A stretch of DNA of 64,000 nt from Cycas panzhihuaensis (taxonomy: Eukaryota; Cycadophyta). The notes beneath the pieces were generated by a model. It had not been told where the DNA came from. It was given only the letters and a program-made list of their open reading frames with translations, and did not search any database. This document shows, in pieces, positions 1 to 13,761 of this stretch (position 1 is the first letter of the stretch; each line of letters opens with the position of its first letter). The DNA lies in assembly GCA_023213395.1 (NCBI GenBank), contig CM041465.1, positions 47,313,741 through 47,377,740 on the forward strand. The letters run 5' to 3'. The position numbers and the translations under genes are program-made.

Positions 1-617
1 TCCACAAACAAGTACTCTTTTCCCATCATGCATATATATAGATGCTCACATATTTTATGTATTTATAGATTATTTCTAAAGATATAAGTATTTATAATTA
101 AAGAAAACTTCATCTTTCAAGCTCAAATATATTTCTTATCTCAAATCTTTTTCTTAAATAATTCTCTATCTATAGTATAGTCTATATTTTAAACACTACT
201 TCTACAAGGTACTCTCTTAATTCTATTATATATACCTATGTAATATCTCATAATCCTTACAATATAGGATTGCCTAAACTATTCAGTCATACCCTAATAT
301 TTTTACACATATATAGATATCAATACCCTTGACTTAAATAAGAAATTCACATCTGATTAGCACTCCAAAATTTTCTATGGTTTGGTCTAATAGGATAACA
401 CTCTTAACATGATGGGCTTTATGTTTTGTTAAATGCCACATAAACATCCTTAAATTAATTAATTTCTCCTCACTCAAAATTAAAGGTAGCTTTCAAATCT
501 TAAGTCCAGTATATCATACTAGATGAGATTATCATCCTATCTATGGATTTAGTGGCAGCTTATTTTTCTTTAAGTTTTATGTATCCATTCACTAAATCAT
601 AGATTTATATGATCAAG
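1..617. other. AT-rich intergenic DNA, no gene seen
   Basis: Low-complexity AT-rich sequence with stops in all frames. I see no coding signature, LTR end or RNA gene. It is the left flank of the large microsatellite. Confidence 0.6.
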
Positions 618-630
618 TGTATATGTGTCT

Positions 631-3161
<2,531 letters not shown>

Positions 3162-3164
<3 letters not shown>

Positions 3165-3283
3165 AGCACCAAAAAAAAGATGATAGAGATAAAAAATGAA
3201 AAAGAAAAAAAAAATCACACATTTATGGATTTGTTTATAGGTTCAATGGTAATTGGTTCTCATAAGTCTCACAATATCATTCA
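3162..3283. other. Short unique flank before element A
   Basis: A-rich sequence with no gene. It ends with ATTCA (3279-3283), the left copy of the target-site duplication of element A. Confidence 0.6.
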
Positions 3284-3548
3284 TGTTAGAATGTTAGAGT
3301 GTTAAAGTGTCAAATGCATGTATCAACTAGCAAAGTTTTATATTAGTGGTTAATCAGACATAGGTTAGAATAATACATATTTAGGAATTTAAGCTTAAAA
3401 AATTAATGTATGTTCATTATATTAAATAATATACAACATATCATATAAATATATTTACGTACAAGGTTTTAAATAATTAATAATTCTTATATTTTGGTTT
3501 GTATGTGTGTATGGTCTCCCTCTCTCTTTCTCTGTCTCTCTCTCTTCA
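3284..3548 (+). repeat. 5' LTR of element A
   Basis: A 265-bp LTR starting TGTTAGAATG and ending CTCTTCA in front of the primer-binding site. It matches 28348 onward over most of its length, including the shared block around TTAATGTATGTTCATT. Its end is a CT-rich run (about 3516-3545), much shorter than the run in the 3' copy. Confidence 0.85.
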
Positions 3549-3560
3549 TGGTATTAGAGC
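3549..3560 (+). promoter_or_regulatory. Primer-binding site of element A
   Basis: TGGTATTAGAGC directly follows the LTR. It is one change from the TGGTATCAGAGC complementary to plant initiator tRNA-Met, and the C-to-T change fits the decay seen elsewhere. Confidence 0.85.
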
Positions 3561-4871
3561 ATCGATTTAAGTGAGTGTGAGGAGTGTAAAGATTACAAAT
3601 TATTGGAGATAGATTAAATGGTTAGTGATAAAGAGGATTATATTGGTGCTTTTTGTTTCTAAAGAGATTTAGAGAAAGTGAAAATGTTGACTTACTAAGG
3701 AAGATAATTTATTGAATACATTTTTGATTTATTGACGAAGATGATTTATTAAAGAGAATGCTACTAATTTAGAGATTTGGAGAAAGTGAAGAAAATAATG
3801 CATTATTTCATAATCCATTATGAGTTTAATGAGTTTCTTTTATATACATTAAGTAAGTTTATAATATGTATATGTTTTTTAGGTTCATCTCTAAATATTA
3901 GAGAGACTTATACTACTTTTGTCTGATTTATTACATTACAATCAAGTTTATTAGTTCACGAAAGACTTCATGGATGTCACTGAAGGATACATAGTTCACC
4001 TTGAGAAACTTAAGTTTTTAAATTTAAATTGCCATTATTTCTCTTAGTTTCTTCACTTGTTAGATATGTCTCAATATTTTTTAGACACCCATCAATTTGT
4101 TTCCTAATACATTGCATCATATTCTTAGTTTTTAGTAGTATAATGACTCATATATGTTGTCAAAAGGGTGCACAAGTCATAGTGAACTATGGAAGTTAAA
4201 TTATTAATATTTTAATGTATTAATCTTATTACTAATATTTAATTACATTGAATTATATTATACAAAGATTAAATTCCATCACAATTAATATAAAACATAT
4301 GGAATAACTAATGTGACCCTAAGCTAAAGAGTAAAGGGGCCAATCTCCTATTGTTCTTATTTTTTCATGCTTTTCATGATATATAGAGTCAATGTTTTAG
4401 ATATAGTTTTTCATACAAGTATTAGAATTTGATTTCATTTAAAGCATAAGATCCTAACTTAGATGGATATGTAATGGACTATTAGATAATATCTTTTGAT
4501 ATTGATTTAATGAAGATATTTAAAGTGAAAGTTAGTACTTCATTTCTCAATACTCTATGGGGTAACTAAATGAAATCAGATATTGTATTAAAAATCCACA
4601 AAACCTATTATTTTCATAAAGGAAGTTATCCTGTAACCCTAATAAACTTTAGTACAAATCTTGTATAATTTGCTTAATAAAATTATCAATTTCTTGGTGG
4701 TTTAGAGTCTCATTTTAGGAATAGGAGACAAAAGAAGAAGTCTCAAGTTTTGAAAGACTAGGGCTTGATTCTAAGTTTGAGGGATCTATCAAGAAATGGT
4801 TAATTTTATGTTTATTTTGCTTTGTTCATTATTTCTTTAATCACTTTAATTTAACACTTTACACTTGCAAA
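3561..4871 (+). other. 5' leader of element A, non-coding
   Basis: About 1.3 kb between primer-binding site and gag with no coding signature. It is AT-rich with many stops, and I recognised no second insertion in it. Confidence 0.55.
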
Positions 4872-5732
4872 ATGGAAACATCTAATAGTAATTCAATATT
4901 GCCTAAATTTAATGGGGAAATTTACATGTTGTGGCCACAGTACATGAAGTTGATTTTAATGGTATGAAAACTCTTTGATGTTCTAATTAATGGGTGTACT
5001 AATCCTAAACCTATAATCAAGACTTATCTATTATATTTATCACTTTAGATGATCCCATATTTCCTAGAGTATATGATGCAAGGATAGCTAAAGAAGCTTA
5101 GAGTGTACATAGAGTCACATTTGAAGGAGTACTAAATTCAAAGTTATAGCCTCTAAGGAGGAATTTTGTGAAATTAAAGATAAATTAATCAAAATATATC
5201 AATAATTTTATTACCAAGACTCAAAACTTAGTAAATTTAATGAGGTAATTAGGAGAAGATATGTTAAAGTAAAAGATTATTTTAAAAAATCTTGAGAAAA
5301 CTATAAAAATAAAGAAATTTAAGACTATAATAACTAGTATTAAAGTTTCAAAGGATTTATTAACTCTAAATATTGATGAATTGAGAAACATAGTCCTAAT
5401 TATTGAAGAACATTATAAAGCAACAAACAAAAGATTGAAACAAGATTTTTTAGCTAAGACTAATGTTTTTTATAGAAGATTTAGAAGACTACCATTGCAT
5501 GTAGATAGAACTTTGAGTTAGAGAGGCAAACCATAATCTTTTCAAAGGAATAGTTGAGATGGCAAGGATGAGATGGTAAAAATTTTACTCCTCTAAGATA
5601 AGAATAGGAAGAAAAAATAATTAGATATAATGTCAAAAGTGTGAGAATTATGGTTCTATTACACCTACTTCCAACTTCAAAGACATATTTTTGGAATAAG
5701 GGATGATCAAAATAAGAGAAGAGCTAATACTA
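4872..5732 (+). pseudogene. gag: Copia gag pseudogene of element A
   Basis: Starts at an ATG followed by a segment reading METSNSNSILPKFNGEIYML, the N-terminal Copia Gag pattern LPKFNGxNYxxW. Gag forms the particle that packages the RNA. The middle resembles the UBN2-type Gag body, with many TAG/TAA stops and frameshifts. Near 5630-5690 a degraded zinc knuckle is visible (CQKC followed by ENYG), without its later His and Cys. The coding sequence stops at CCATT (5733-5737), where Copia B was inserted. The same frame resumes after 17149 in protease-like sequence, which supports one original gag-pol gene. Confidence 0.75.
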
Positions 5733-5737
5733 CCATT

Positions 5738-6403
5738 TGTTAGATAATGTGACAACAATGTTTTGGAGGCTAAATTTTTGATAGGTTAGCAGTGCAGTTC
5801 CTCCCCAAAACTTCCATGGGGGTATCCAAGGGGGGAGTGAGCTCCCCTTGGCTGAGGGGTACAAGGGGAGCCAAAACCCCCTCTCCCCTACAAAGAGGGG
5901 GTTTGAGGGTAGTAGCCCCTAACCCAAAAATCTAGCACTGTAAAACATATTAAATTGTAAAGAGAATCAGATTCATTCATTCTAAAATACCCCAGATTTG
6001 ATGGTCAAGATTTGTGCCTTGTATGACTCTCTTATATAACTCGATTTAGGGTGTTTTCTTATTATGTTGATGGTGTTTGATGTATTGGATGTATTGTATT
6101 GAGTAAAGACAATCGGTTGTTGTTGTTATGAGTATTCAAATGTAAATTATATACATTTCTCTATTCTTTGATAATAAAGATTGATACCTTTCCTATGTAG
6201 ATGTTTCTCTAGCACACTGCTAGGGTTCTACCACGTTATATCAGATGTATATGTGATGCTTTGATTTTCTAATTTATTTTATTATATTATCTCTAGTTTA
6301 AGAACTTGCATGTTAAAGTTTAGTTTCAATTCATGTAACTAGTTGAAAAATAGCTTAGATCTTGGTAGCAATTTCTAGTTATTAGGACCTAGTTTTCTCA
6401 ATT
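5738..6403 (+). repeat. 5' LTR of element B
   Basis: A 666-bp LTR opening TGTTAGATAATG. It carries an unusual G/C-rich segment (about 5808-5930) in an otherwise AT-rich LTR, shared with the 3' copy. Its last bases are mutated (CTCAATT where the 3' copy has CTTAACA). Confidence 0.9.
5826..5904 (+). promoter_or_regulatory. Two GC-rich hairpins in the 5' LTR of B
   Basis: The first inverted repeat is CCAAGGGG (5826-5833) with CCCCTTGG (5844-5851). The second is AAACCCCCTCT (5874-5884) with AGAGGGGGTTT (5894-5904), an 11-bp perfect stem with a 9-base loop. The 3' LTR retains the second as a C-run opposite AGAGGGGGTTT. The role is unknown; RNA structure or a G-rich structure in the LTR transcript is possible. 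Confidence 0.6.
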
Positions 6404-6415
6404 AGTATCACAGCC
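6404..6415 (+). promoter_or_regulatory. Primer-binding site of element B
   Basis: AGTATCACAGCC at the inner edge of the 5' LTR resembles TGGTATCACAGCC with decayed first bases. It is tRNA-Met-like. Confidence 0.65.
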
Positions 6416-6472
6416 ATTTTTATTTTTGCAATGAGTTTATGAAGGTTTTGATGTCAACTTTTTTTGCACCAA

Positions 6473-7256
6473 ATGGTGAAATTAGTAAATGCAAAGTTCA
6501 AGGTAAAAATTTTTAATGGTAAGAAAAACTTCGAGTAATAGAAGCTGAAAGCATATGATGTATAGAGCTCTTGTAGATAAATTAAAGAAACGTGCAGGGA
6601 TGGATGATGAAAAATGGAATGATCTGGATAAAAGGGCTCTTAGAACAATACAATTATACTTAATAGATGAAGTTTTATATAATATTTTAGGGGAGAAAAC
6701 AATAAGAAGATTATGGACTTGGTTAGAAGGCTTATATATGACCAAATTAGTGATGAATTAAATATACTTGAAGAGGCACCTGTACTCATTGTGGATGAAA
6801 GAAGGTATAAAAATTACTGATCATTTAAATATTTTCAATACTCTTATTTATCAGTTAGCTAGTATCGATGTCATTATTAAGGATAAGGATAAGGATGTTA
6901 CCTTGTTATATTCATTATTGGAATCCTGGGATAATATTATCATCTCAATTAGTTTTATCATTACAGATGAATTAGACTATGATTCTACTATGAGTGCTTT
7001 GTTGATAAAAGAGGTGAGGAGGAAGTTCAATCTTGAAACCTCCACACTAGAAGCTATGACAACAAGGGAGAAAATGATTAAGAGAGGACAAAGCTCTAGG
7101 GATACATTGAGGTCAAAGTTAAAAGGCAAGAAGAGTAATCTTAGATGTTGGTATTACAATAAGATAGGTCACCTCAAGAAGGATTGCTACAAAAGGAAGG
7201 AGTTCCAAAAAAAGGAAGATCCTACCAAGAAGGTTAATTTGGTAGATTTAAATTAA
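6473..7256 (+). pseudogene. gag: Copia gag of element B (UBN2 Gag with zinc knuckle)
   Basis: A start-like ATG at 6473 leads into KFKVKIFNGKKNFE, the Gag N-terminal pattern. A frameshift and stops follow, and the reading continues as open segments 6555-6761 and 6768-7256. The body has the plant Copia Gag hallmarks: a MDDEKWNDLDKRA-like stretch, LYMTK, LYSLWMKEG, and an LNIFNTLIYQL stretch. The zinc knuckle near 7147-7185 reads CWYYNKIGHLKKDC, a CX2CX4HX4C motif whose second Cys has become Tyr, so nucleic-acid binding would be damaged. One TAA (6759-6761) separates the two segments, and the last ends at TAA before the protease. Confidence 0.88.
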
Positions 7257-7672
7257 AGTGCAAATAATGATGTCATAGTTTCTTATAATATTTTCCATTA
7301 TCATCATGATTGGTTATTAGATTCAGGTGCTTCACACCACATTTATCCACATAAGAGTTAGTTTTATGATACCAACCTCTTGATGGTGGTGATGTGCTTA
7401 TGGGAAATAAAGTTTCCTGTAAGATAGTGGGCATTGGTACAATCAAAATTAAAATATTCGATAGTATAGTAAGAATATTAACTGAAGTTAAACATGTACC
7501 TAATTTAAAAAGGAATCTAATTTCCTTGGGTGAACTAGATTCTAGTGGTTATAAGTACACAAATCATGAAGGAGCCTAAAAGGTATTAAAAGGTGCCTTG
7601 TTTATTATGAAAACCTTAAAGAAATGAAGATTTTACATTTTAGTGGGAACTATAGATGTTAGGCATGTAGCT
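7257..7672 (+). pseudogene. Copia aspartic protease of element B
   Basis: The active-site motif WLLDSGASHH (about 7312-7341) is intact; it is the retropepsin Asp-Ser-Gly of Copia polyproteins, which cuts Gag-Pol. A TAG follows soon after, then a segment starting at 7394 carries the family ending HVPNLKRNLISLGEL. The pre-integrase segment begins and is broken at about 7673 by element C. Confidence 0.85.
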
Positions 7673-7677
7673 ACTAT

Positions 7678-8052
7678 TAGGGATCCAACCCCTAACTTAC
7701 CTTCTCTTATATTCCCTTATATCTTCTACTTGTTCTCTCTCTTATATCTTCTATTTCTTCTACTTCTTTCCTTTTCTTAATATCCCACATGTGTATGTAG
7801 AAGGTTACGTAGCTGTCATTGAGTACTATATATTTTCATGTAATATATTGTATGTATAAGGAGGAGGTTATATAGTAAGCATAAAGCTATATACATATAT
7901 AATTCTTAGAGTATGGTATCTTAAATGTCATTGTTATTGGATGTAATTGGGAGGTTGCCCCCCCGAAGGGTATTACAATACAAGTGTTATTTTTGGAGTT
8001 AATTACTTATTATATTAGTGTGTAATTATCATTAAGGAGTGGTATCCTACCA
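7678..8052 (+). repeat. 5' LTR of element C
   Basis: About 375 bp matching 13375-13756. Shared features include GGGATCCAACCCCTAACTTAC, TCT/TTC-rich runs, and the end ATCATTAAGGAGTGGTATCC. The first bases are TATTAG against TGTTAG in the 3' copy. Confidence 0.9.
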
Positions 8053-8054
8053 AG

Positions 8055-8068
8055 TGGTATCAGAGTGG
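8055..8068 (+). promoter_or_regulatory. Primer-binding site of element C
   Basis: TGGTATCAGAGTGG lies two bases after the 5' LTR. It is an initiator tRNA-Met-type site, nearly unmutated. Confidence 0.9.
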
Positions 8069-8934
8069 TCAATACATTCCTTGTGGAAGAGTTAAAGGAA
8101 CTAAATAATCAATTTTTTTCCATTAGTTTTTTCTCATCAATACCTATTCTCATTTAATTTATGCTTATTTACTTTACTTTTTGGGGGTAGATAACATTAC
8201 AATCGAGCAACTATCCTAACAATTCCATCAGGTAATTTTCTTTTACATTTAGATAGAGACCCTATGTCGGGGGTCTATAAATATCATGAGGATCTATCGT
8301 TTTGAGCTAAGTGCATTGTGGCTTTTCCATCCCTTGTATGAAGGACTAGAGATCACACTCCTAAATCAAGACTTAGATAGAACTCATCTATAGAATTATG
8401 CATCCATGTACCTACGGGTATATAGGAGGACCCCCTAGATAGGCCTTCCTAGTATAGGTAACCATAGGAAACTTTTTGACCGTCTATAATTTGTAGTGCA
8501 TCGGTAAGCAGTTAGCACCAAGAAGTTATTCTCCATGTACCCTAGAGACAGGGTAGTATAACTATAAAGTAGAGTGTTTGTTTATGTAACTTAATACTAT
8601 TTATGACTAAGATCAGTATATCAGAGGGCCTACAAACCAAACAAGCCATACCTAGTGCACCTGGTCAGTCTATTAGTGGTTTGTATGCACCTAGTCAATC
8701 GGTGAGTCAGTCATCATCAATTTATTAAATCTAATATGTCTAACTAATTTGTCATAAGCTTATGCACACATAGTCAGTTAACCAACTAGTGACCAAAAAG
8801 TAAAAAAAAATAAAAATAAAAAATAAAAATAAAAAAAAGAGAGAAAAACAAAAAGAAAAAAAGAAAAAAAAAAAAAAAATCTATATTACCTCATTGTAAA
8901 ATATTAGGGATAACAATCTATAGACATCCCATCA
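8069..8934 (+). other. Untranslated leader of element C
   Basis: No coding signature. It includes an A-rich run with AAATAAAAATAAAA repeats and an AG-rich stretch at 8801-8879. Confidence 0.55.
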
Positions 8935-9900
8935 AATCCTTTTCATTCACATTTACCAACTAGGATTCAACTTAGGTCTTATGAACAAATGACCCCTAAG
9001 ATAAACCCAAGTTAGATTTAATATCTTAATGATGTTGTCACAAAACTTTGAGGATATATATTACAAATCCAAAATGACTTCAATGAAAATTTTGAAGCAG
9101 TAATACTAGACCTCACATCCATGAAACCTTTTAAGGAAGAAAAGATTAACCTTGATGATATTTCTTACATAGGTGGGGGTCACTTTGCTAAAGAATATGA
9201 AGGTAATGATGGTAGGTGCTTCTATCTAAATTTCCTTCCCAAGGCAAAAATCAAGAAGTTTAATGGCATAGATATACATACTTAGATCACCCAAATGGAA
9301 TAATACTTTTCTCTTCATCAAGTTCCAACAGACAAGAAGATCCCTCTTACTTCTCTACACATAGAAATTGAACCCTACCAATGGTACAAATGGGTTATGA
9401 AAGTAATTGGTGGGTTTAGTTATTAATGGGAGGGTTTTGTCAAGGATCTTATAGCTCAATATAATAGTGCCTGGGATCATGACCACTTTAACTAGTTAGT
9501 TAAAGTCAGACATGAGGGGATTGTTTCAACTTATATAATAGAATACCAATGTCTCTCCATAAGGGTTGATGATCTTTGTCAAAATAAATTACTTGAGTTG
9601 TAGATTAGTGGGTTACAAGATGACATTATACATGAGTTGCAACTCTTAAAACCTGATAACATCTCTATAGCTATCAATTTTGCTCAACATATTGAAGTAA
9701 AAAATAAGGCATCTTGACCCCGCCAATGAACATTCCTAGAAAAGTGACCATAATTCTAGGTTCCTGGTATGTGACGAATGACTTTCCAAGAGATGGATGA
9801 GAAACGATTGAAAAGGTTATGTTTTCATTGTAATCAAAAGTGGAATAAAGACCATAAGTGTCCTGAATAACACTTATTCATAATTGAAGATGTCCAAGAT
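8935..9900 (+). pseudogene. gag: Gypsy gag pseudogene of element C
   Basis: The start is not certain. Gag body sequence is recognisable from about 9190, with TAG stops where Trp or Gln codons would be. The Gypsy zinc knuckle is at about 9823-9867 and reads CFHCNQKWNKDHKC, close to the chromovirus form CxxCxxxxxxxGHxC. An acidic Glu/Asp-rich linker to the protease follows. Confidence 0.82.
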
Positions 9901-10330
9901 GATGAACTAGTAGAGGAATCTTTATTAGAGTTAGAAAATACTGACTGTGACCCACTTGAAGAGGAAGAAGAAGATACTACTACTATATTTATACATGCCC
10001 TAGTTGGAATTATAGCCCCTTAGACACTCAAACTTATTGGGTACATTAAGAAAAGGAAGGTGGTTATCCTTATATATTCTAGGAGCATCTATAATTTCAT
10101 AATCAGAAACTTACTAAAGAACTCAATTATTTTCCATATGCTATCAAATATTTCTAGGTTATGATGGCTAATAGAGGGGCACTCACTTGTGGGGGGAAAT
10201 ATCATAATATCAAGTTACAAATGGGTGACTATCACCTCTCCACTTCTATGTATTCCATTCTTGTTGGAGGAGTTGATGTTGTATTAGGAGTATAATGGCT
10301 CAAACCACTAGGGACCATTCAACTAAATAT
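9901..10330 (+). pseudogene. Gypsy aspartic protease of element C
   Basis: A Glu-rich spacer (about 9960-9978) leads into FIHALVGI and then VVILIYSRSIYNF. The latter aligns with the chromovirus protease motif VxxLIDSGSTHNF. The catalytic Asp is Tyr and the Gly is Arg here, so the enzyme would be dead. Frameshifts follow. Confidence 0.78.
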
Positions 10331-10379
10331 GTAAGAGCTCTTCATCTGATTTACTTCTAAAGGAATTGACTATCAATTG

Positions 10380-11260
10380 AATGTGATCATTCCTCCTCTG
10401 ACCTAAATCATCATCTCACACTGTATGGAGAGGCTCATTAAAAAGGGTGTTATAGGAATCATTGCCAAATGTTATGCTTTGGAAGGCCAGGAACTTCCAA
10501 CAGAAGGGGACACTCTCTAAGATGATTGTATACCAAATGACTTAAAATTGGTACTTCACTGCCACAACTAGGTCTTTCAAGATATTCCTTAAGGTCTTCC
10601 CCCAGTACATAACCAAGATCATAGCATTGACCTAGTAGCTAGAAGTAATCCTCCTTGTATTTAACTATACTAGTATCCCTACCAGTAAAAGAATGAAATT
10701 GAATAACTAGTTTAAGAACTCCTTAATGCTGGCACTATTAGGAAAAGTAAAAGCACTTTTTCTACCCTAGTGATTTTAGTAAGAAAAAGGATAGCTCATT
10801 TCACATGTTTGTAGACTACCGTGAGCTTAATAAGATAACCATCAAGGATAAATTTCTTATACCAGTCATCGATGAACTCTTGGATGGACTCCATGGACTA
10901 ATATTCTTCATATCATTAGACTTGTAGTTAGGATACCATCAAATTATGATCAAGGCAAAGGATGTTCATAAAACCACATTTCGTACACATGAAGGACATT
11001 ATAATTTTTTAGTCATGCCATTTGGTTTGACTAATACCACATCCACATTTCAAGGACTCATGAATAAACTCTTTTGACCTTACTTAAGGAAGTTCATGTA
11101 AGTCTTTTTTAATGACATTCTGATCTTCAGTCGTACATGGGAAGACCATCTTTAGCATGTTGATAAGGCATTACAGGTGCTTACAGACAACTGACTTTAT
11201 GCAAAAAATTAAAATGTTAATTTGGGCAAACAGAAATAGAATATTTAGGCCATATTATCT
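10380..11260 (+). pseudogene. Gypsy reverse transcriptase of element C
   Basis: Landmarks in order are FQDIP-GLPP (about 10575-10600), the YxYP segment near 10665, the block ending CVDYR-LNK as FVDYRELNKITIKDKF (about 10807-10855), PVIDELLDGLHG, the [20 protein letters not shown] block (about 10975-11030), and the active site as VFFNDILIFS (about 11101-11131). The usual FFDD has become FFND. A frameshift lies near 10765 and there are many TAG stops. RT copies the element RNA into DNA in the particle. Confidence 0.9.
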
Positions 11261-11880
11261 CTTAAGGAGTCAAGATGAATCCTAAGAAAATTGCAGTTAT
11301 CACAAACTAGCCTAAAACTGAAAACATCAAGGGCCTTCGTGGATTCTTAAGAATCATAGGGTATGATCGAAAGTTTGTTCAAGGCTATACAAGGATTGCT
11401 TCCCCTTTAATCCACTTGTTAAAAAATGATTTCTTTCATTAGAATTATAAGGCCTCTGAAGCATTTGAACACCTAAAGGTGGCTTTAACTACCACACCAG
11501 TCCTTGCAAGATCAGACTTTATAAAGACCTTCACTATTGAATGTGATGCATAAGGGCAATGTATTAGAGTAGTCTTAATACAAGAAGAGAAACCTTTGGC
11601 CTTTGAAAGTCATCAACTTATACCCAAGGAATAGGTCAAATCCACCTATGAGAAGGAGATGTTAGTAATTCTCCATGCAGTTAGGAAATGGCAATAATAT
11701 TTATTAGGAACACATTTCCAAATTAAAACAGACCATGATAGCTTAAAATATTTCCTATCTCAAAGGATAGCATCTGAGGAATAACAAAAATGGGTCACCA
11801 AAATGTAAGATTTTGACTTTGAAATTATATATAAAAAAGGAAAGGACAATATAGTTTTTGATGCTTTATCTCGTAAGGAA
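11261..11880 (+). pseudogene. Gypsy RNase H of element C
   Basis: The RT connection continues into an RNase H region with EGxFxIECDA-like TIECDA (about 11535-11550), GQCIRVVLIQEEK, a LAFESHQL block, then STYEKEMLVILHAVRKW, FQIKTDHDSLKYF and IVFDALSRK. These fit the order in Ty3/Gypsy RNase H, including the final NxxADALSR. Stops interrupt it. The enzyme removes the RNA strand during reverse transcription. Confidence 0.87.
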
Positions 11881-13110
11881 GAAGACTCTGTACTATATTC
11901 TATCACCATAGTCAATCCCTCTTGGATAGCAGTCACCAAGCAAGAATGGGGTCAGGACTCCTTTACGAAGCAGATCATTCAAGTCCTTCAAGTTGGAGTA
12001 GGGCATTCAACCCAGTATACATAGTCTATAAATATTCTCTAGTACAAAAATTAAATATATATATTCCCTCACTCTGGCCTCAAGGAGAAAACTTTACATG
12101 ATGCACATGCCTCTCTAATAGTAAGTCACTCAGGGTTCTTACGAATATACCATTCCTTAAAACAGTCTTTCTTTTAGAAGGGACAAACAATAGATGTAAA
12201 GAGATATGTTTCCTCATGTAAAATTTGTCAACGATATAAGATAGAAATAGTCAAGTCTCCAGGATTGCTATAATCCCTTACTATACCAAATCAACGATGG
12301 GAAAAAATTTCTATGGACTTTATCGTGGGTCTACCCAAGTCAGAAGGAAATGATGTTATATTGATGGTTGTTAATAAGCTAACTAAATATGATAATTTTT
12401 GTGATATTCAAGCAATATATAAGGTAAAGTAAATTGCTAAGATCTTTTTAAAGGATATACACAGGTTACATGGCATGCCCAAATGTATAGTCAGTGATTG
12501 GGACCCCACGTTTATTAGTAACTTCTAGAAAGAACTCTTCCATCTACTTGGTACTAAATTGACAATGAGTTCATCCTACCATCCACAAATAGATGGTCAA
12601 ACTGAGGTGGTTAATAAGTACCTTAAAGGATACCTTCGTTTTTATGCTTCAAATAAGTAGGGCCAGTGGAATCATTGGCTTCCTTTACCAGAATGGTGGT
12701 ATAATACAACCTATCATGCATTAGTAGGAATGACTCTATTCCAAGTATTATATAGCTATGAACCACCCATACTTAAGAATTATGCCACAATCAGTTCTAA
12801 GGTTCAAGTAGTCAAGGACCACATCTAACAAACAACATAGATTTTTAAGCTACTTAAGGAAAATTTGAACCTTTCACAAAATCATATGAAATAACAGGCA
12901 GATAAAGGGTGAAGTGAATGAGCATTTTAACCAGGTGACTGGGTATACTTATAGTTACAACCATACAAACAAGCATCTCTTAAAAAGGATGGGCAACATA
13001 AGTTACAACCTCAATTTTATAGGCCTTACAAAATTCTCAAGAGGAATGGTAAAGTTATATATGCCTTGGACTTACCACCACTATCAAGGGTCCATAATGT
13101 CTTTCATGTT
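11881..13110 (+). pseudogene. Gypsy integrase of element C
   Basis: The zinc-binding region is visible as VSHSGFLRIYHSL ... SSCKICQRYK (HHCC type, about 12121-12240). The catalytic core has SMDFIVGLPKS (first Asp, about 12310-12340), VSDWDPTFIS (second Asp, about 12490-12520), and HPQIDGQTEVVNKYL (catalytic Glu, about 12580-12625). All three acidic residues are present, although TAG stops and frameshifts break the frame. The C-terminal part (open at 12914-13129) ends RVHNVFHVS-like, as in chromovirus integrases. Integrase inserts the cDNA into the chromosome. Confidence 0.9.
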
Positions 13111-13350
13111 TCATGTTTCAAGAAGGTAATTGGGCAACAAGTATAAGTTTAAATAGAATTACCTATCTTAAATGAGGAGGGGAAACTTCAACTCATTATA
13201 GAATGTATCATCGACCAAAGAATTTGACATCTATGATCTAAGCAAATCATTAAGTATCTCATCAAATGGAACAACTTCTACGAGAAGATGCAACCTAGGA
13301 GAATGAGCAATTTATCCTAGAGTACCCTGATATCACCAAGCTTTGAGGAA
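13111..13350 (+). pseudogene. Chromodomain at the C-terminus of element C
   Basis: After the HVS-KKVIGQQ segment comes PILNEEGKLQLIIECIIDQRI, then IIKYLIKWNNF and a degraded WE-x-ML region. This matches the plant chromovirus tail (LxxExEAILDRR ... EYLVKWKN ... EDATWE). Chromodomains of this kind direct integration to modified chromatin. Frameshifts and TAG/TGA stops are present. Confidence 0.8.
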
Positions 13351-13361
13351 AAAGCTTTTTT

Positions 13362-13374
13362 AAGGGGGAGACTT
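13362..13374 (+). promoter_or_regulatory. Polypurine tract of element C
   Basis: AAGGGGGAGACTT directly precedes the 3' LTR. It is the plus-strand primer for reverse transcription. Confidence 0.88.
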
Positions 13375-13756
13375 TGTTAGGGATCCAACCCCTAACTTAC
13401 TTTCTCTTATATTCTCTTATATCTTCTACTTCTTCTCTTTCTTATATCTTCTATTTCTTCTACTTCTTCCCTTCTCTTAATATCCCACATGCATAAGTAG
13501 AAGGTTGTGTAGTTATCATTGAGCACTATATATATTCATGTAATATTCCGCATACATAAGGAGGAGGTTATGTAGTGATCATAGAGCCATATATATATTT
13601 ATGTAATTCTTAGAGTATGGTATCTTAAATGTCATTGTTATTACATATAATTGGGAGGTTACCTCCTTGAAGAGTATTGCAATATAAGTGCTCTTTTTAA
13701 AGTTAATTACTTATTATATTGGTGTGCAATTATCATTAAAGAGTGGTATCCTACCA
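13375..13756 (+). repeat. 3' LTR of element C
   Basis: A 382-bp LTR with an intact TGTTAGGGATCC start. It ends CCTACCA and is followed by ACTAT (13757-13761). Confidence 0.92.
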
Positions 13757-13761
13757 ACTAT

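Larger units (their letters stand above)
7678..13756 (+). mobile_element. Element C: Ty3/Gypsy chromovirus nested in B
   Basis: Plus-strand Ty3/Gypsy element with LTRs at about 7675-8052 and 13375-13756, a primer-binding site and a polypurine tract. The internal order is gag, protease, RT, RNase H, integrase, chromodomain. Integrase after RNase H separates it from Copia, and the chromodomain makes it a chromovirus. ACTAT stands at 7673-7677 and 13757-13761. With this as target duplication, the left LTR has lost about three terminal bases (TGT). Removing C rejoins the protease and pre-integrase parts of B. It is heavily decayed and about 6.1 kb long. Confidence 0.92.

Noticed and set aside
4160-4700. 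Possible extra LTR in the leader of A, ending near TTGGTGGTTTAGAGTC
   Set aside because: The following sequence resembles a primer-binding site only weakly and no partner LTR was found.
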